From contig NC_092810.1 of NCBI RefSeq assembly GCF_040954645.1, positions 72,774,660-72,838,659 on the forward strand: DNA of 64,000 nucleotides, in the 5' to 3' direction. The stretch is from Diabrotica undecimpunctata (taxonomy: Eukaryota; Arthropoda; Insecta; Coleoptera; Chrysomelidae). Under the pieces are notes generated by a model. The model ran no database searches and was not told the origin of the DNA. It was given only the letters and a program-made list of their open reading frames with translations. The translations under genes were made by a program, and so were the position numbers. Positions 1-10,063 of the stretch are shown here, one piece after another; position 1 is the first letter of the stretch; each line of letters begins with the position of its first letter.

Positions 1-335
1 CCCAGATACTTAATCGATTTAACCGGTGCAACCTCCACACCTTCCACTATAAAGCGAAGAGAGGATTTTTCCCGGCTCCCTTTGAGAACATCTCAGTTTT
101 CTGAGGTGCAACCAGTGCGAGATCATCGGCATAAGCTACAAGAGTGCATCCCCTTGGCATCTGTAGCCTCGTCGTACAGAACATTGCACAGGATTGGACC
201 TAGTACTGAACCCTGCGAACACCCTGCGACAAACTGATGCTGGTATCTTTTTCTCTTATGGACCTCTCAGTAAAGTATCTGCCAATTACGTTGACCAGGT
301 ACTCACTAACGCCCAATTCTCTCAGCCTGGACATG
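1..335 (-). pseudogene. LINE reverse transcriptase fragment (YADDLALV type)
   Basis: Read on the minus strand, this is a piece of a non-LTR retrotransposon reverse transcriptase. Visible in order are RLRELGVSEYLVNVIGRYF (thumb-side helix region), then, after a frame change, QGSVLGPILCNVLYDEA, and after a second frame change the catalytic box AYADDLALVAPQK. The segments lie in different frames, so the copy is dead. The GCSQGSVLGP and YADDLALV wording is typical of R1/I/LOA-type LINEs rather than the RTE-type copies elsewhere in this window. Its 5' part and C-terminus are absent; the fragment runs off the left edge. Confidence 0.75.
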
Positions 336-629
336 ATTTTTAATATAATAATATAATAAAACTCTCTACATCAATAATCAAATTTAACCTATTTATTTAT
401 AAATAAATTAAACCTCACTTACCTCTTTTTTACTTCCAGATTCTACCCAGGTTTTTGGAGGGGCCGGAATATTCTCATGTTTGTCTATTAGATCAGAAGA
501 TTTTCCCTAAAAATCATAGCTTATTAGGAATCATTATTTTCAGAAAAATAAACAGTAATGTAGAAAAATAATCTAATATATAATAATCTAATATAATAAT
601 AATTAATCCAACGCGTTGGATTAAAAAGT

Positions 630-2399
630 TTGGTCATGTTTAAATATATTGTGCAGGAATCCTTCTATGATTTAGAAATTTATCAAAGATTATACGGAAA
701 AATTGAAGAAAAAATCGAAAAATTTAATTATAATATTAATATTACAGAATACTCCATAAACTTTAATGAGGGAATTCCCACAGAACTTTTTGAAGCAAAA
801 TTAGAACATTTATTGCCATATCAGAAAAATAAAATAGAAATATTACTAAATAAATATGACAATACTTTTGCAAAACATAAATTTGACATTGGGCAGGTTC
901 AAAATAATGAAGCTCAAATTAAACTTTTAGACTATAAATTTGTTGCAAAAAGGCCCTATAGATGCTCGATAGAAGACCAAAAAGATATAGAATTTCAAAT
1001 AGGACAATTATTAATTACATTGGCTTTTAAACAAAATGAAGGATCTAAAACAAGATTGTGCATTGACTTTCGTGAGTTAAACAAATTAATTATTCCTGAA
1101 CCCCAACCTTTTCCTTTAATTGACGAGATTTTGACCAAAACAAGGAATGCTAAGTTCTTTACTACTTTAGATATAAATTCTGCTTTTTGGTGTATTCCAG
1201 TTCGGATAAAAGATAAATACAAGACAGCCTTCGTTACCCAAAGTGGTCATTGGCAATGGAAATGCTTACCTTTTGGGCTTAAAACATCTCCCGCAATATT
1301 TCAAAGAATTTTAAGTAATATTATCAGGAAGCATAATTTAAATTCATTTTGTATAAACTACATAGATGACATTTTAATATTCTCATTATCATTTGAAGAA
1401 CACTTAGACCATATAGAAAGACTTGTGAAAGCAATTATTGAAGAGGGATTTAGGCTCAAACTTCTAAAATGTAATTTTGCAAGAGAAGAGGTTAAATATT
1501 TGGGACACATTGTGGGAAACAATTCAGTTCGTCCGTTACATGATAATTTAATATCGATCAGAGATTTTCCAGCACCAGACACGAGAAAAAAAGTACGACA
1601 GTTTTTGGGAAAAGTAAATTTTTACCACAAATATATAAAAGATTCAGCTAGGTTATTAGAGCCACTACATAATTTACTTAGAAAAGGTATCAAATTCCAC
1701 TGGTCTTTAAGCTGCCAAACAGCTTTTGATAGGGCAAAGAATATCCTCTGTTCTGAACCTATACTAGCCATTTTTAACCCAAATGCTCCTACAACTATAT
1801 ATACAGATGCTAGTGTTCTAGGAGTTGGTGCAGTTCTGAAACAAAAACAAAGAGATGGAGAAATGAAACCCGTAGCATACTTTTAAAAAAAATTGAACAA
1901 ATATCAAAAAAATAAAAAGGCTATTTTTTTAGAATGCCTGGCAATTAAAGAAGCAATAAAATTTTGGCAATACTGGCTAATGGGAAGAAAATTTCTCGTT
2001 ATTACTGATCATAAACCCCTTGAGGGAAGAGAACTTCGTACAAGACCAAATGAAGAATTAGGAGATATGACACATTTTCTTTTACAATTTGACTTCGACA
2101 TTAAATATGAATCTGGAAAAGAAAATGTAGAAGCAGACTGCCTTTCTAGAAACCCAGTTTTGGAAAATATGAAAAATGCAGAAACATTCATAAGAACAGT
2201 AAACCTAGTCACATTAACTGAGATAAAACAAGACCAAAATAATAATCGACAAGTTATAGATACAATGACAGGAACAATTTTGAACCAAGATATATTTTAT
2301 AAATTAAGGAAGAATAAAAAAAATAATTTTATCCAAAGATTTTGGAAAAGAGTTAATAACAAAAGTTCACAAATTTTATGGTCATATTTGTGCTGGTAA
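630..2399 (+). pseudogene. Ty3/gypsy pol relic: reverse transcriptase and RNase H
   Basis: First part of the pol polyprotein of an LTR retrotransposon. RT motifs in order: TRLCIDFRELNK, TTLDINSAFW (first catalytic Asp), LPFGLKTSPAIFQRIL, YIDDILIF (catalytic pair near 1359-1370) and YLGHIVG. RNase H follows, with YTDASVLGVGAVL, ECLAIKEAI, ITDHKPL and NVEADCLSRN. An in-frame TAA at 1884-1886 interrupts RNase H; the same frame continues to 2399. Just before the first RT motif, between FQIGQLL and LAFKQ, the chain seems about a dozen residues short of other gypsy RTs. No gag, protease, primer-binding site or 5' LTR is visible upstream, so the element is 5'-truncated. Family membership is clear; the exact clade is not assigned. 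Confidence 0.9.
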
Positions 2400-3345
2400 A
2401 GTAACAAACAAAATTAGAAATTTTTACTACATTAAGAATATAGATTCACTAGCAAAGGATATCTGTCAAAAATGCGAGATTTTCTGTAAAAATAAAACAA
2501 GAATTGGTCCAAAATATGGTCTTTTGTCACAATTGGGTCCAGCAGAAGAACCTTTTCAGATAATTTCCTTAGATACAATAGGAGGATTTGGTGGCAATCG
2601 TTCGACAAAAAAATACCTCCACTTACTTGTAGATCACTTCACCAGATATGCGTTTGCAGTTACTTCTAAAAATCAGACCACAGATGATTTCATAAAATTA
2701 ATCGCCAAAATTCAAGATAAACACCCCATAAAAACATTATTAACAGATCAGTATCCAGGAATTAATTCCAAAATATTTAGAAATCATATGAAACATTTAA
2801 ATATTCAATTAATTTTTACAGCAGTAGACTGTCCATTCTCGAATGGATTAAATGAAAGACTTAATCAGACATTAGTTAACAGAATAAGATGCAAACAAAA
2901 TGAAACTAGAATTCGAACATGGACAAAAATAGCTGAAGAATGTATAGAGGAATACAATAAAACAGATCATTCTGTAACCGGATATAGCCCAGAATATTTG
3001 CTTTTTGGAAAAGCAGATCCGATTGTTCCCGAGGAACTGTGTGAGACAACAAATGTATCAAAAGATAAAGAAATAGCCTATAAAAATTCGGTACATCATG
3101 AATATAATAAAAAACTGTATGACAAAAATAGAAAATCCTATGAATTCAAAGAGGGAGATTGCGCATATGTAGAAAATAAATCAAAACTAAATAGAAAAAA
3201 ACTTGACGAAGTAAGAGTAGGTCCATTTCAAATAAAAAAACAAATTTCAAATGCATTATATGAAGTAGATATTGGATACAAAAAGAATGATATGAATTAT
3301 TTCCATATTTCAAAATTGATGCCTTGTGGTAAACCATATACTTAG
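2341..3345 (+). pseudogene. Ty3/gypsy integrase relic
   Basis: Second part of the same pol chain, shifted to another frame near 2340-2365 by a small indel. The integrase zinc finger can be read across the shift (VHKFYGHICAG, then DICQKCEIF, giving His-His-Cys-Cys). The catalytic core shows Asp in ISLDTIGGFG, Asp in LLTDQYPG and Glu in NGLNERLNQ. The C-terminal domain carries the GPF motif RVGPFQIKKQ and ends HISKLMPCGKPYT. From 2524 to the stop at 3343-3345 the frame is open, so the loss of function lies in the breaks upstream. Integrase inserts the retrotransposon cDNA. It directly precedes a polypurine tract and the 3' LTR. Confidence 0.88.
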
Positions 3346-3374
3346 ATGGTTATCATACCTTTTTGGTAGGGGGA

Positions 3375-3695
3375 TGTAAAAGTAAACCTATGTTTATTTT
3401 AAGTGAAACAGCAGGGTTTAGTTATTTTTAGTTATTTAAATTTTTAGGTTGTATGACTGTTTAAGTTTTATTGACATTGCCATATTCTAAATTGTATGGT
3501 ACAATTGTCAAATTACTTAATGGCGTGAAAAATAGCATTGTTCTTGATTCTCTTTTTAGGTTTGTATATTTGTTAAGTTGTGTTAGTTATGTTATTATTG
3601 TTAATAATTTATATTGTAGAATTTTCACGATAATAAACTCTTTTTAGACGAATTCAAACTGCTATCTCTTCACATGAATAAGGGTATGATATTAC

Positions 3696-3696
<1 letters not shown>
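3375..3696 (+). repeat. Candidate 3' LTR of the gypsy relic
   Basis: A 322-bp segment starts TGTAAAAG right after a purine run (GGTAGGGGGATG, 3365-3376), as expected for a polypurine tract and LTR junction. It ends ATTACA, giving complementary TGTAA/TTACA termini. An AATAAA signal lies at 3632-3637. No matching 5' LTR is found in the window, so the boundaries rest on these signals alone. Confidence 0.6.

Positions 3697-3745
<49 letters not shown>
3697..3745. repeat. (TA)n microsatellite
   Basis: Uninterrupted TA repeat between the gypsy LTR and a Penelope-like end. Confidence 0.95.
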
Positions 3746-3747
<2 letters not shown>

Positions 3748-4019
3748 AGTTACGTATTATTGATTGACACGTTATGTAAACTAAAGTTTTATTTTGAGGT
3801 TGCAGTCATTATTAGGGCAGGATAAGTAAAACTCTTTGTTCTTTTATCAAGCTTTCGCAAAATTTATTTGCTTCTTCAGGATATGCTAAAATATGGTTAC
3901 AATTATTTTATCAGTAAACACAATGAAATTAGAATAAAAATATTGTATAAACTAGCACAAAAAATTTCAACATGAGGTTAATCCATTAAATTTTCAAATT
4001 CACAAAACATTAAACTTAA

Positions 4020-4020
<1 letters not shown>
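3746..4020 (-). mobile_element. Penelope-like element terminal fragment
   Basis: On the minus strand this matches, with scattered differences, the right arm and flank of the large palindrome at 37.3-37.6 kb. Shared landmarks are GAGGTTAATCCATTAAATTT, TTTAGCATATCCTGAAGAAG and GACTGCAACCTCAAAATAAA. It contains the hammerhead-like core described separately and is bounded on both sides by (TA)n tracts. No coding sequence is present. Assignment to Penelope-like elements is inferred from the hammerhead and from resemblance to other PLE ends in this window. Confidence 0.6.
3845..3883 (-). ncRNA. Hammerhead-like ribozyme motif (PLE end, copy 1)
   Basis: Minus-strand order: TATC (stem I), CTGAAGA (core), A, GCAAA-loop-TTTGC (stem II, 5 bp), GAAA (core), a self-complementary AGCT as stem III, T, then GATA closing stem I with TATC. 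One extra base sits before stem II, as in the other PLE-linked copies here. Stem I is only 4 bp. Activity is untested. Confidence 0.5.

Positions 4021-4072
<52 letters not shown>
4020..4072. repeat. (TA)n microsatellite
   Basis: Pure TA tract to the right of the PLE end. Confidence 0.95.
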
Positions 4073-4074
<2 letters not shown>

Positions 4075-4092
4075 CTTTGCAGATTAGTTAAA

Positions 4093-4149
4093 TAGTAAAC
4101 TCTTAAATATTGGATTAATTCTTGCAGATTTCCCCAATATTTAAGAGTT

Positions 4150-4154
<5 letters not shown>
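4093..4154. repeat. Hairpin between two (TA)n tracts
   Basis: Perfect 21-bp inverted repeat: TAGTAAACTCTTAAATATTGG at 4093-4113 and its complement at 4134-4154, with a 20-base loop. It is sandwiched between (TA)n arrays, an architecture repeated at 21.6 kb. Confidence 0.85.

Positions 4155-4222
<68 letters not shown>
4155..4222. repeat. (TA)n microsatellite
   Basis: Pure TA tract directly abutting the 21-bp hairpin. From here to 4649 I see no gene; this is intron or 3' flank of XRN1. Confidence 0.95.
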
Positions 4223-4224
<2 letters not shown>

Positions 4225-4649
4225 CCGTATTTTCCATTACTAACTTTCACCAAATTAAAGTTAATATATAAGAATTTATAGAATCCTTTGTAGGTTCGAA
4301 TAGACAAGAAATAATTAGGAACAATTTTAAATTTTACAGGAGATGCCACATATGAGATCTTTTAGATCTCAAGATTATCATAATATAGAAACCGATAGTA
4401 TACTTATAATAAAAGATCGTTAGGCAACTCACGAAAAGATGGTATGACCAAAAAGTCAGATCAGGAAAATCATCGATCCTTGAACAATACTTTTGAGACA
4501 TATACATAAAGAATTATCCAAACAACAGTAATAAAAACCTAATAGTTTAGATGGACTTTACTTTTACTATAGCACTGATTGTGGCACCAATTAAATCATG
4601 TATAAGATATCTGCTAAAATACAACTAAACGTGGAAAGTATCTACTTAC

Positions 4650-4865
4650 TTTTTTCATAAGAGTATCTAATACAATAGCAGCTACACTTTCGCTGGCATC
4701 TTCTTTCGTTTTTGCAGGTGAACCAACTATGAGTTGTCCGTCGCTTAATGTTATCTGGGCTTTGATCATGTTTTCCATCGAGAAATATTGATATCGTGGT
4801 GTACCCAAACCATTTGACTGGTAATAAGTTAATAATCTTACACTGGCAGGAATTTTCGCAACTTG
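4650..4865 (-). CDS. XRN1: XRN1 exon (most 3' in window), dsRBD-like segment
   Basis: A 216-bp exon of 72 codons, phase 0 at both ends. The acceptor is AATATTTCAG and the donor GTAAGTAG. The peptide begins QVAKIPASVRLLTYYQSNGL and continues through GTPRYQYFSMENMIKAQI, GQLIVGSPAKTKEDASES and AAIVLDTLMKK. The order (aromatic-rich strand, polar strand, small-residue turn, Lys/Ala-rich helix) resembles a double-stranded-RNA-binding fold near the C-terminus of XRN1. Assignment to XRN1 rests on strand, phase continuity and order with the exons upstream, of which the 40-44 kb ones are clearly XRN1. It ends in a donor site, so at least one more exon is expected; none was found in 1-4649. The dsRBD reading is inference. 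Confidence 0.72.
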
Positions 4866-5470
4866 CTGAAATATTAATATTTCAATAAAAAATGAACTAT
4901 TTTTTATTGCACATTAAGAGTCAATTTTAAGTATGGACCGTTTCCTCAATTATCTCGGAAACGTCTTTAACGATTTATGTTAAGAAATTTAATAAAATTA
5001 AACTTACGGTAAGAATTATTTACAAAGATTTATTTAAACGTTTTACAAATGTTATGATCCTAAAACTGTTGAATAAACTATTCTTTAATAATTGCCACTA
5101 CATTACAAATAAACGGTCTTATATAGCTAGGAAATAAATTTGACAGTTCTGGTAAAGAATCGAAGAATGCGAGTCCGATTTTTTATAGTTTCAGATTATT
5201 CCGAACATATATATCGTCCGCAGTCTATATTATTCATTCATATTATTAGTCACACAGAAGTTTAGGTCAGGACTTGTAACAATATAAATTTTGGTTTGAG
5301 AGTTTTGTAGCAATATTTCCGCTACCCAAATGCCATAACTTCGTAGATATAGCTAAATTAATATTATATTGGTCCAAGTTAAAATGATACATTAAGATAA
5401 CTATGAGTGCTGCAGTAACAACTTTGACGTTTCAATAAACTATTATTGTTGGTGTTTATTGACAGTAACA

Positions 5471-6365
5471 ATGGATTGTTTACCTGAATAGGAACGAATT
5501 GACATATTAGGATATGGTAACATGCCTAGAAGTTAACAAGAAACGTGTAATATATTTAATAATTTATACCCTAACCGAAATTCTATAACAAGATCTACTG
5601 TAAGTTGGTAAAAAAGTTTAATCAAACTGGTGCAAGAATTAACCAAATCAAGACGCAGAAAAACAACTGAAGACAAATCTTTAGATATTTGTGTCATGTT
5701 AGAAGACGATTCGCACTTGAGTACTAGACAAATGTCCAAAGAATTTTAAGTGATAACACATTCCATCCATACAAAGTAAGGTTGGTTCAAGAGTCAGTTT
5801 AAAATTTTGGCAGACGTGAAGGGTTTGCAGACATAATTGTGGAATATTACATTATTTTCGTTGGATGCGTGAATACAGCACCCGTTATTCAAAAAAATTT
5901 AATATATTTACTGAAATAATAAGCGACAAATAATTGTCGCTTTTTAATTAAAGGAAATTTAAATGCTCCTTAAATTGATTGAATTGAATTGAAAACACTG
6001 TTACACCTGAGTTGGTTCGATTATTTGCAAATGAAAGTATTTTCCATTGCCTTGTTAATTTATAAATTTCATTATTTGAAACTTTCAGACAATAACAATA
6101 ACCCAAATAGAAGTATTTGACCGCCACATAATGGGTCTCCACCTCACTATGCGCTTAAGGTTAGGCAACATAGGATATTAATCCTTAGACTATTTCCTAT
6201 GGGATCATTTGGGGTAATGTTTATAAAACAAAACTTGCTAATATTGGATAATTAAAAGATATGATTACCGTATAGATGATTGAGCAGTCAGACAGGTTGT
6301 GTTGAAAAGTTTTAAAGATCGCATGCCTTCGTTAGATTAAAGTAAACGGACAACATTTTGAGTAT
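5471..6365 (+). pseudogene. Decayed mariner/IS630-like transposase
   Basis: Heavily frameshifted remains of an insect mariner/IS630-type transposase. Conserved islands in the right order: ERIDILGYGN (N-terminal helix), FNNLYPNRNSITRSTVSWL (HTH region), KTQKNN and DNTFHPYKVRLVQESV (pre-catalytic helices), CVNTAPVIQKNL overlapping in frame 2 with WMREYSTRYSKK, then DYFLWDHLG and FKDRMP near the C-terminus. Stops and shifts interrupt almost every block, and the catalytic aspartates are not clearly preserved. It sits in the intron between the two leftmost XRN1 exons. Family assignment is by motif wording only. Confidence 0.6.
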
Positions 6366-6904
6366 CTGTTGTACCCCAGTGATTTGGATAGAGCTTTTAC
6401 TGCACCTGTTAGGAGATTTCTGTTATATTATAAGGATATATATTAAAGATTTTTTAAATTAAACGAGTTTATTAAATCATACTTAGCTATATTATTTTAA
6501 CTTTGGCAGATATTATATAAATTTAACTCCTAAAATTATCGCATTTAGGTCTGAACAGGAAAAATATTCATTATATTTCCAGAAAAACTGAAAATCTAAC
6601 AAATGTAAATACCACCATAAGACAAAAGGACAAATATAAAATATTATTTAAAAATAGGTACTTGTAATGTGTCTCAAATTAGTGGTTTCTGAAATACATG
6701 GTACTAAAAGTTGATAACTATAAATATAATAGATATTGTTCCGAAATCAGCTATGTTTCCAGATACTAGCTTAAAAATTGGATTGGGAAGGTAAACAGAA
6801 TTATATTATTATATTTAAGTTAGCTTCTAGATGTCATCTACACTGATCACTAACCAATGCATTACTGCATTGGTCAGTGATCAATGTAGTAGTGTTTGTG
6901 GGCT
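6366..6904. other. Intronic stretch without recognised gene
   Basis: AT-rich intron sequence. The only structure seen is a 17-bp hairpin (GATCACTAACCAATGCA at 6845-6861 against 6866-6882, one mismatch) just before the PLE fragment. Confidence 0.6.
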
Positions 6905-7716
6905 CGGGAGACTGAGACCTCGGAAGTCCTGAAGAACTTTCAGAGTTATCTCAATTCAGTTATCAACACTCTTGTTTCTCGTTCCATAAGACTTAGCATC
7001 ATAGATCATCCGAAATCAATTCAGTAAGGCAAACACTCTTACAATACGACTACCACAAAACCCAAATCAATAGGAGCATTTAAAAACATCTAAACTCCAT
7101 TCCACCCAAAAAAGAAGCCATGTCGCCTGATCAACCCAAAATCTTTCTATCTTTTATTAAAGGTGTCACTGACAAGATCAGTAGAACTCTTAACCCTCTA
7201 AACATCAAAGCCATCTTCACTACTCACTCCAAGTTATCCAATCTCGTCAGATCCGTAAAATACCAAATCTCCAATGAAGACCATGGTGTCTACGAGATAC
7301 CTTGTCCCAGTTGCCCACGTACATACATAGGACAAACAAACCGACAAATACATAACCGTATTTACGAACATTCTATATATGTAAAACATTCCGATACTAC
7401 TTCAGCTCGAACCCAACATCATATTCAGACAGGCCACAAAATAGATTTCGAAAAAGCAAAAACCATCGCCCTCATCCGCTCCTTAAAATCGAGAAGCGTT
7501 CGTAAAGCCATCGAAAGTGAAAAACAGCCTAACAGCTTAAAAAGGCGTTTTCCGATTTTTTTTTTTGGTATAATTGTTTATAATGTTTGCGTGGTTTTAA
7601 ACATTTCATATTTTTACTACGTCCTAGATAGTTTTTTAATCTTACTTTCTGAATTTTTTTTGACGTCTTTATATTTTTTAATGGTTTTAATCTCTCTCTT
7701 TAACTCTAGGTTTTAA
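6905..7716 (+). pseudogene. Penelope-like element fragment with GIY-YIG endonuclease
   Basis: The 3' part of a PLE polyprotein. From 7120 an open frame encodes the linker after the RT thumb (LVRSVKYQISNEDHGVYEIP) and the GIY-YIG endonuclease, with GVYEIPCPSCPRTYIGQTNR as the Cys-Cys plus YIG core, IYEHSIYVKHSD, HHIQTGHKIDFEKAK and RKAIESEKQP. PLE endonucleases nick target DNA to prime reverse transcription. Upstream, 6905-7119 holds frame-broken thumb sequence (TLVSRSIRL, DHPKSIQ). The catalytic RT palm (YxDD) is missing, so the copy is 5'-truncated. After about 7555 the frame runs into a T-rich, hydrophobic tail that looks like 3' untranslated sequence. It ends just before an XRN1 exon. Confidence 0.8.
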
Positions 7717-7765
7717 ATAAGAATGGTCTTGTTAGTATTGTTTACATATTGCTACAATTACTTAC

Positions 7766-7933
7766 CGCTAACATATCAAATGAAAGGTTTGGCGATCTTG
7801 CTTTATCGTGGACAATTTTGGGACAGTTAACATCTGAATTCTTTTCTCTACTTTCCGTCGTACGTTTTTCATTTTCGATTTTACCTATTCCTAAAAGACT
7901 TTTTAAGTAATCCGTATTGACTGTCGGTGGAGC
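7766..7933 (-). CDS. XRN1: XRN1 exon, C-terminal linker
   Basis: A 168-bp exon of 56 codons, phase 0 at both ends, with acceptor TATTTTTAG and donor GTAAGTAA. It encodes APPTVNTDYLKSLLGIGKIE, then a charged stretch (NEKRTTESREKNSD) and DKARSPNLSFDMLA. No folded domain is evident. It looks like part of the disordered XRN1 tail, where a short hydrophobic helix such as DYLKSLLGI may serve as a docking motif for decapping or P-body partners (inference). Phases match the exons on both sides (26226-26914 upstream, 4650-4865 downstream). Confidence 0.75.
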
Positions 7934-7987
7934 CTAAAAATATAATTATCAGAAAATTACCTTCTATTACCTACATTACCTTAAAGA

Positions 7988-8112
7988 TTATATTATATGG
8001 GATTAAATCACAATTAATTGTAATGAAAATTATATTTTACATTTGTTTTGCCAATCCGAAAATCGTTTTCAAAAATTCTAAAATAAAATTATGAATGATC
8101 TTAACCTGTAAC
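7988..8112. repeat. MITE-like repeat, left part (split by RTE insertion)
   Basis: Starts ATGGGATTAAATCACAATTA. The right part at 11406-11545 carries the inverted counterpart TTGTGATTTAATCCCAT. The two halves are separated by the RTE element and join at the 10-bp duplication AACCTGTAAC. A related intact copy lies at 14030-14285. Confidence 0.55.
8103..8112. repeat. Target-site duplication, left copy
   Basis: AACCTGTAAC, repeated exactly at 11396-11405 on the other side of the RTE element. Confidence 0.8.
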
Positions 8113-8552
8113 CTAGCCTTTGGTCATGGAATCATACATGTCCATTAACCCGGCTCACGGAGCACAGAGCCACCTTCTCTGTCGCTCACATGGGTAACTC
8201 CAATCTGGCGCGTCCATGTCGCGGAGGTGGGCATCTATCATTTCAGTAGGCCGGAGTAAATAGATGGTCAAGTCCAGATCGGGACCCAGTTCTGTGGGGT
8301 ATAACACGGACCCCTACCTAGGGATACAGGTGAAGACCACAACGGTAGGCACGGCGGAGAAGATCTTCGGTACGACGTGGATGGCGGAAGTGGCATCCCT
8401 GGATTTTAGGGATGGTATAAAATCAAACCGATAGCGTCTGACCCATATTGGGCGGTTGTCAAAAGCGTCTGTACCCATAATGAGTGGCTGAACTAAAAAC
8501 TCCTCAACACGCAAAGCAAGCGTGACGTTTTAATTGCTATTACCCCTTTATT

Positions 8553-9663
8553 ATGTCAGATACGAATACAAAAACGGATTTACCCCAGGTGAGTAGAAAG
8601 AAAAATTCAGAATCTCACACTGATAGACTATCAGTCAGTCCCACGGATTCTGGGGGGGGGGGACAAAATTCTGACATATTTTAGAAAACCATCTAACAGA
8701 TATATATCTCTAAAAATTGCAACTTTCAATGCAAGAACCCTGCTATCAGAAGAAAAATTCATAGAAATGGAATCTAAACTTGATAAAATCAATTGGGACA
8801 TTGTTGGAGTCGCTAAGGTCAGAAGGAAAGGAGAAAGCCTAACCACTTTAAAATCCGGTCACATTTTCTATCATGTCGGAGAAAACGATGGGAATGGAGG
8901 CATTGGGCTCTTTATTAATAAAAAACTAGCTGAGAATATCATATCAGTAAAAGCAGTTTCCACAAGAGTTATACTTGCAAAATTACAACTAAACACCCGT
9001 TACTCCATAAAGATCATTCAAGTCTATGCACCAACATCGAGTCACGCTGACGAAGAAATAGAACAGTTCTATGATGACTTGTACACAGCTGTTTCAGAAG
9101 ACCAAGAACATTTTACGGTAATATGTGGCGACTGTAATGCCAAAAGAGGAATAAGCACTGACCCAGCTGAAAATGCCCTCGGCAATTTTGGCACACCAGG
9201 TAGAAACGAAAGGGGCGAAATACTCTTAAATTTCCTATTAGAAAACAATCTATATTTAATGAATAGCTTCTTCTATAAGAAGATCCATAGAAGATGGGCT
9301 TGGAAGAGCCCCGATGGTAAGACAAAAAATGAGATCGACTTCATCATCACTGACAAAAAACATATAGTCAAAGATGTTACAATCTTAAATCAATTTTCGG
9401 TTGCAAGCGATCATAGAATGGTCCGAGAAACTGTAGAAATCAATATTAAGGAAGAAAGACTGAAGATGATAAAAAGTAAAAAATTCAAACCTTGGATGCG
9501 CCCAACGAATCAACTTGACTTTGAAAAATATATCACCAGTAACTTACTCAGAAATACAACAAGAGAAGACGTAAATAACCTAAACGAAGAAATAGTAGAT
9601 ACAGAAAAGAACAAAAAATTAGTAAAGAAACGAAACAAAAAATTGAAGATCGTAGAATGCTGA
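8553..9663 (+). pseudogene. RTE LINE ORF, endonuclease half
   Basis: Apurinic-type endonuclease that nicks the target for target-primed reverse transcription. The ATG at 8553 opens MSDTNTKTDLPQVSRKK; a run of Gs near 8652-8661 shifts the frame, after which it continues as ILTYFRKPSNRYISLKIATF. Motifs: IATFNARTLL (metal-binding Asn), QVYAPTSSHADEE, ICGDCNAKRG (usual GDFNAK), KNEIDFIIT and ASDHRMV (catalytic Asp-His). The frame then runs in a lysine-rich linker to a stop at 9661-9663. The expected catalytic Glu of the QETK-like motif reads AKVRRKG here, so that motif is lost or variant. The wording matches the craniofacial-development-protein-2-like endonucleases of the RTE clade. Confidence 0.82.
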
Positions 9664-10063
9664 GAAGTCAAGGAAATGTTGACTCACAAGTTGACTCACA
9701 TGTTGACTCACATGTTGACTCAAGATATAAACAGCATCAATAAAGAAATCTCTAAAGCCATCAGACGGGATATTAGAAAATACAACAACGAGAAAATTAT
9801 AAATACTATAGAAGACAACAAAAGCATGAAAGCATTGAGAAGAAAAATGGAAAAAAAGAAATCTTCCAACTTAAAGACAAAAATGGAAATATTATTTCAG
9901 ATAGACCAAGCATATTACATATAGTGGAAAGTTTCTATGAAACATTATATAAAAGTCAAGTTATTCCAGAGCTCATCGAACAACCAATACAAAAGGTACA
10001 TAATGTAGGATCGGAGGATATACCAGATTATCACGAGAGGAAATTCAACATGCCCTCAAAAAT
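9664..10063 (+). pseudogene. RTE LINE linker with 12-bp minisatellite
   Basis: Frame-broken stretch between endonuclease and RT. A 12-bp unit TTGACTCACATG is repeated about four times at 9679-9721, reading in frame as repeats of the four residues MLTH. A lysine-rich region follows (RRKMEKKKSSNLKTK). Confidence 0.7.
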
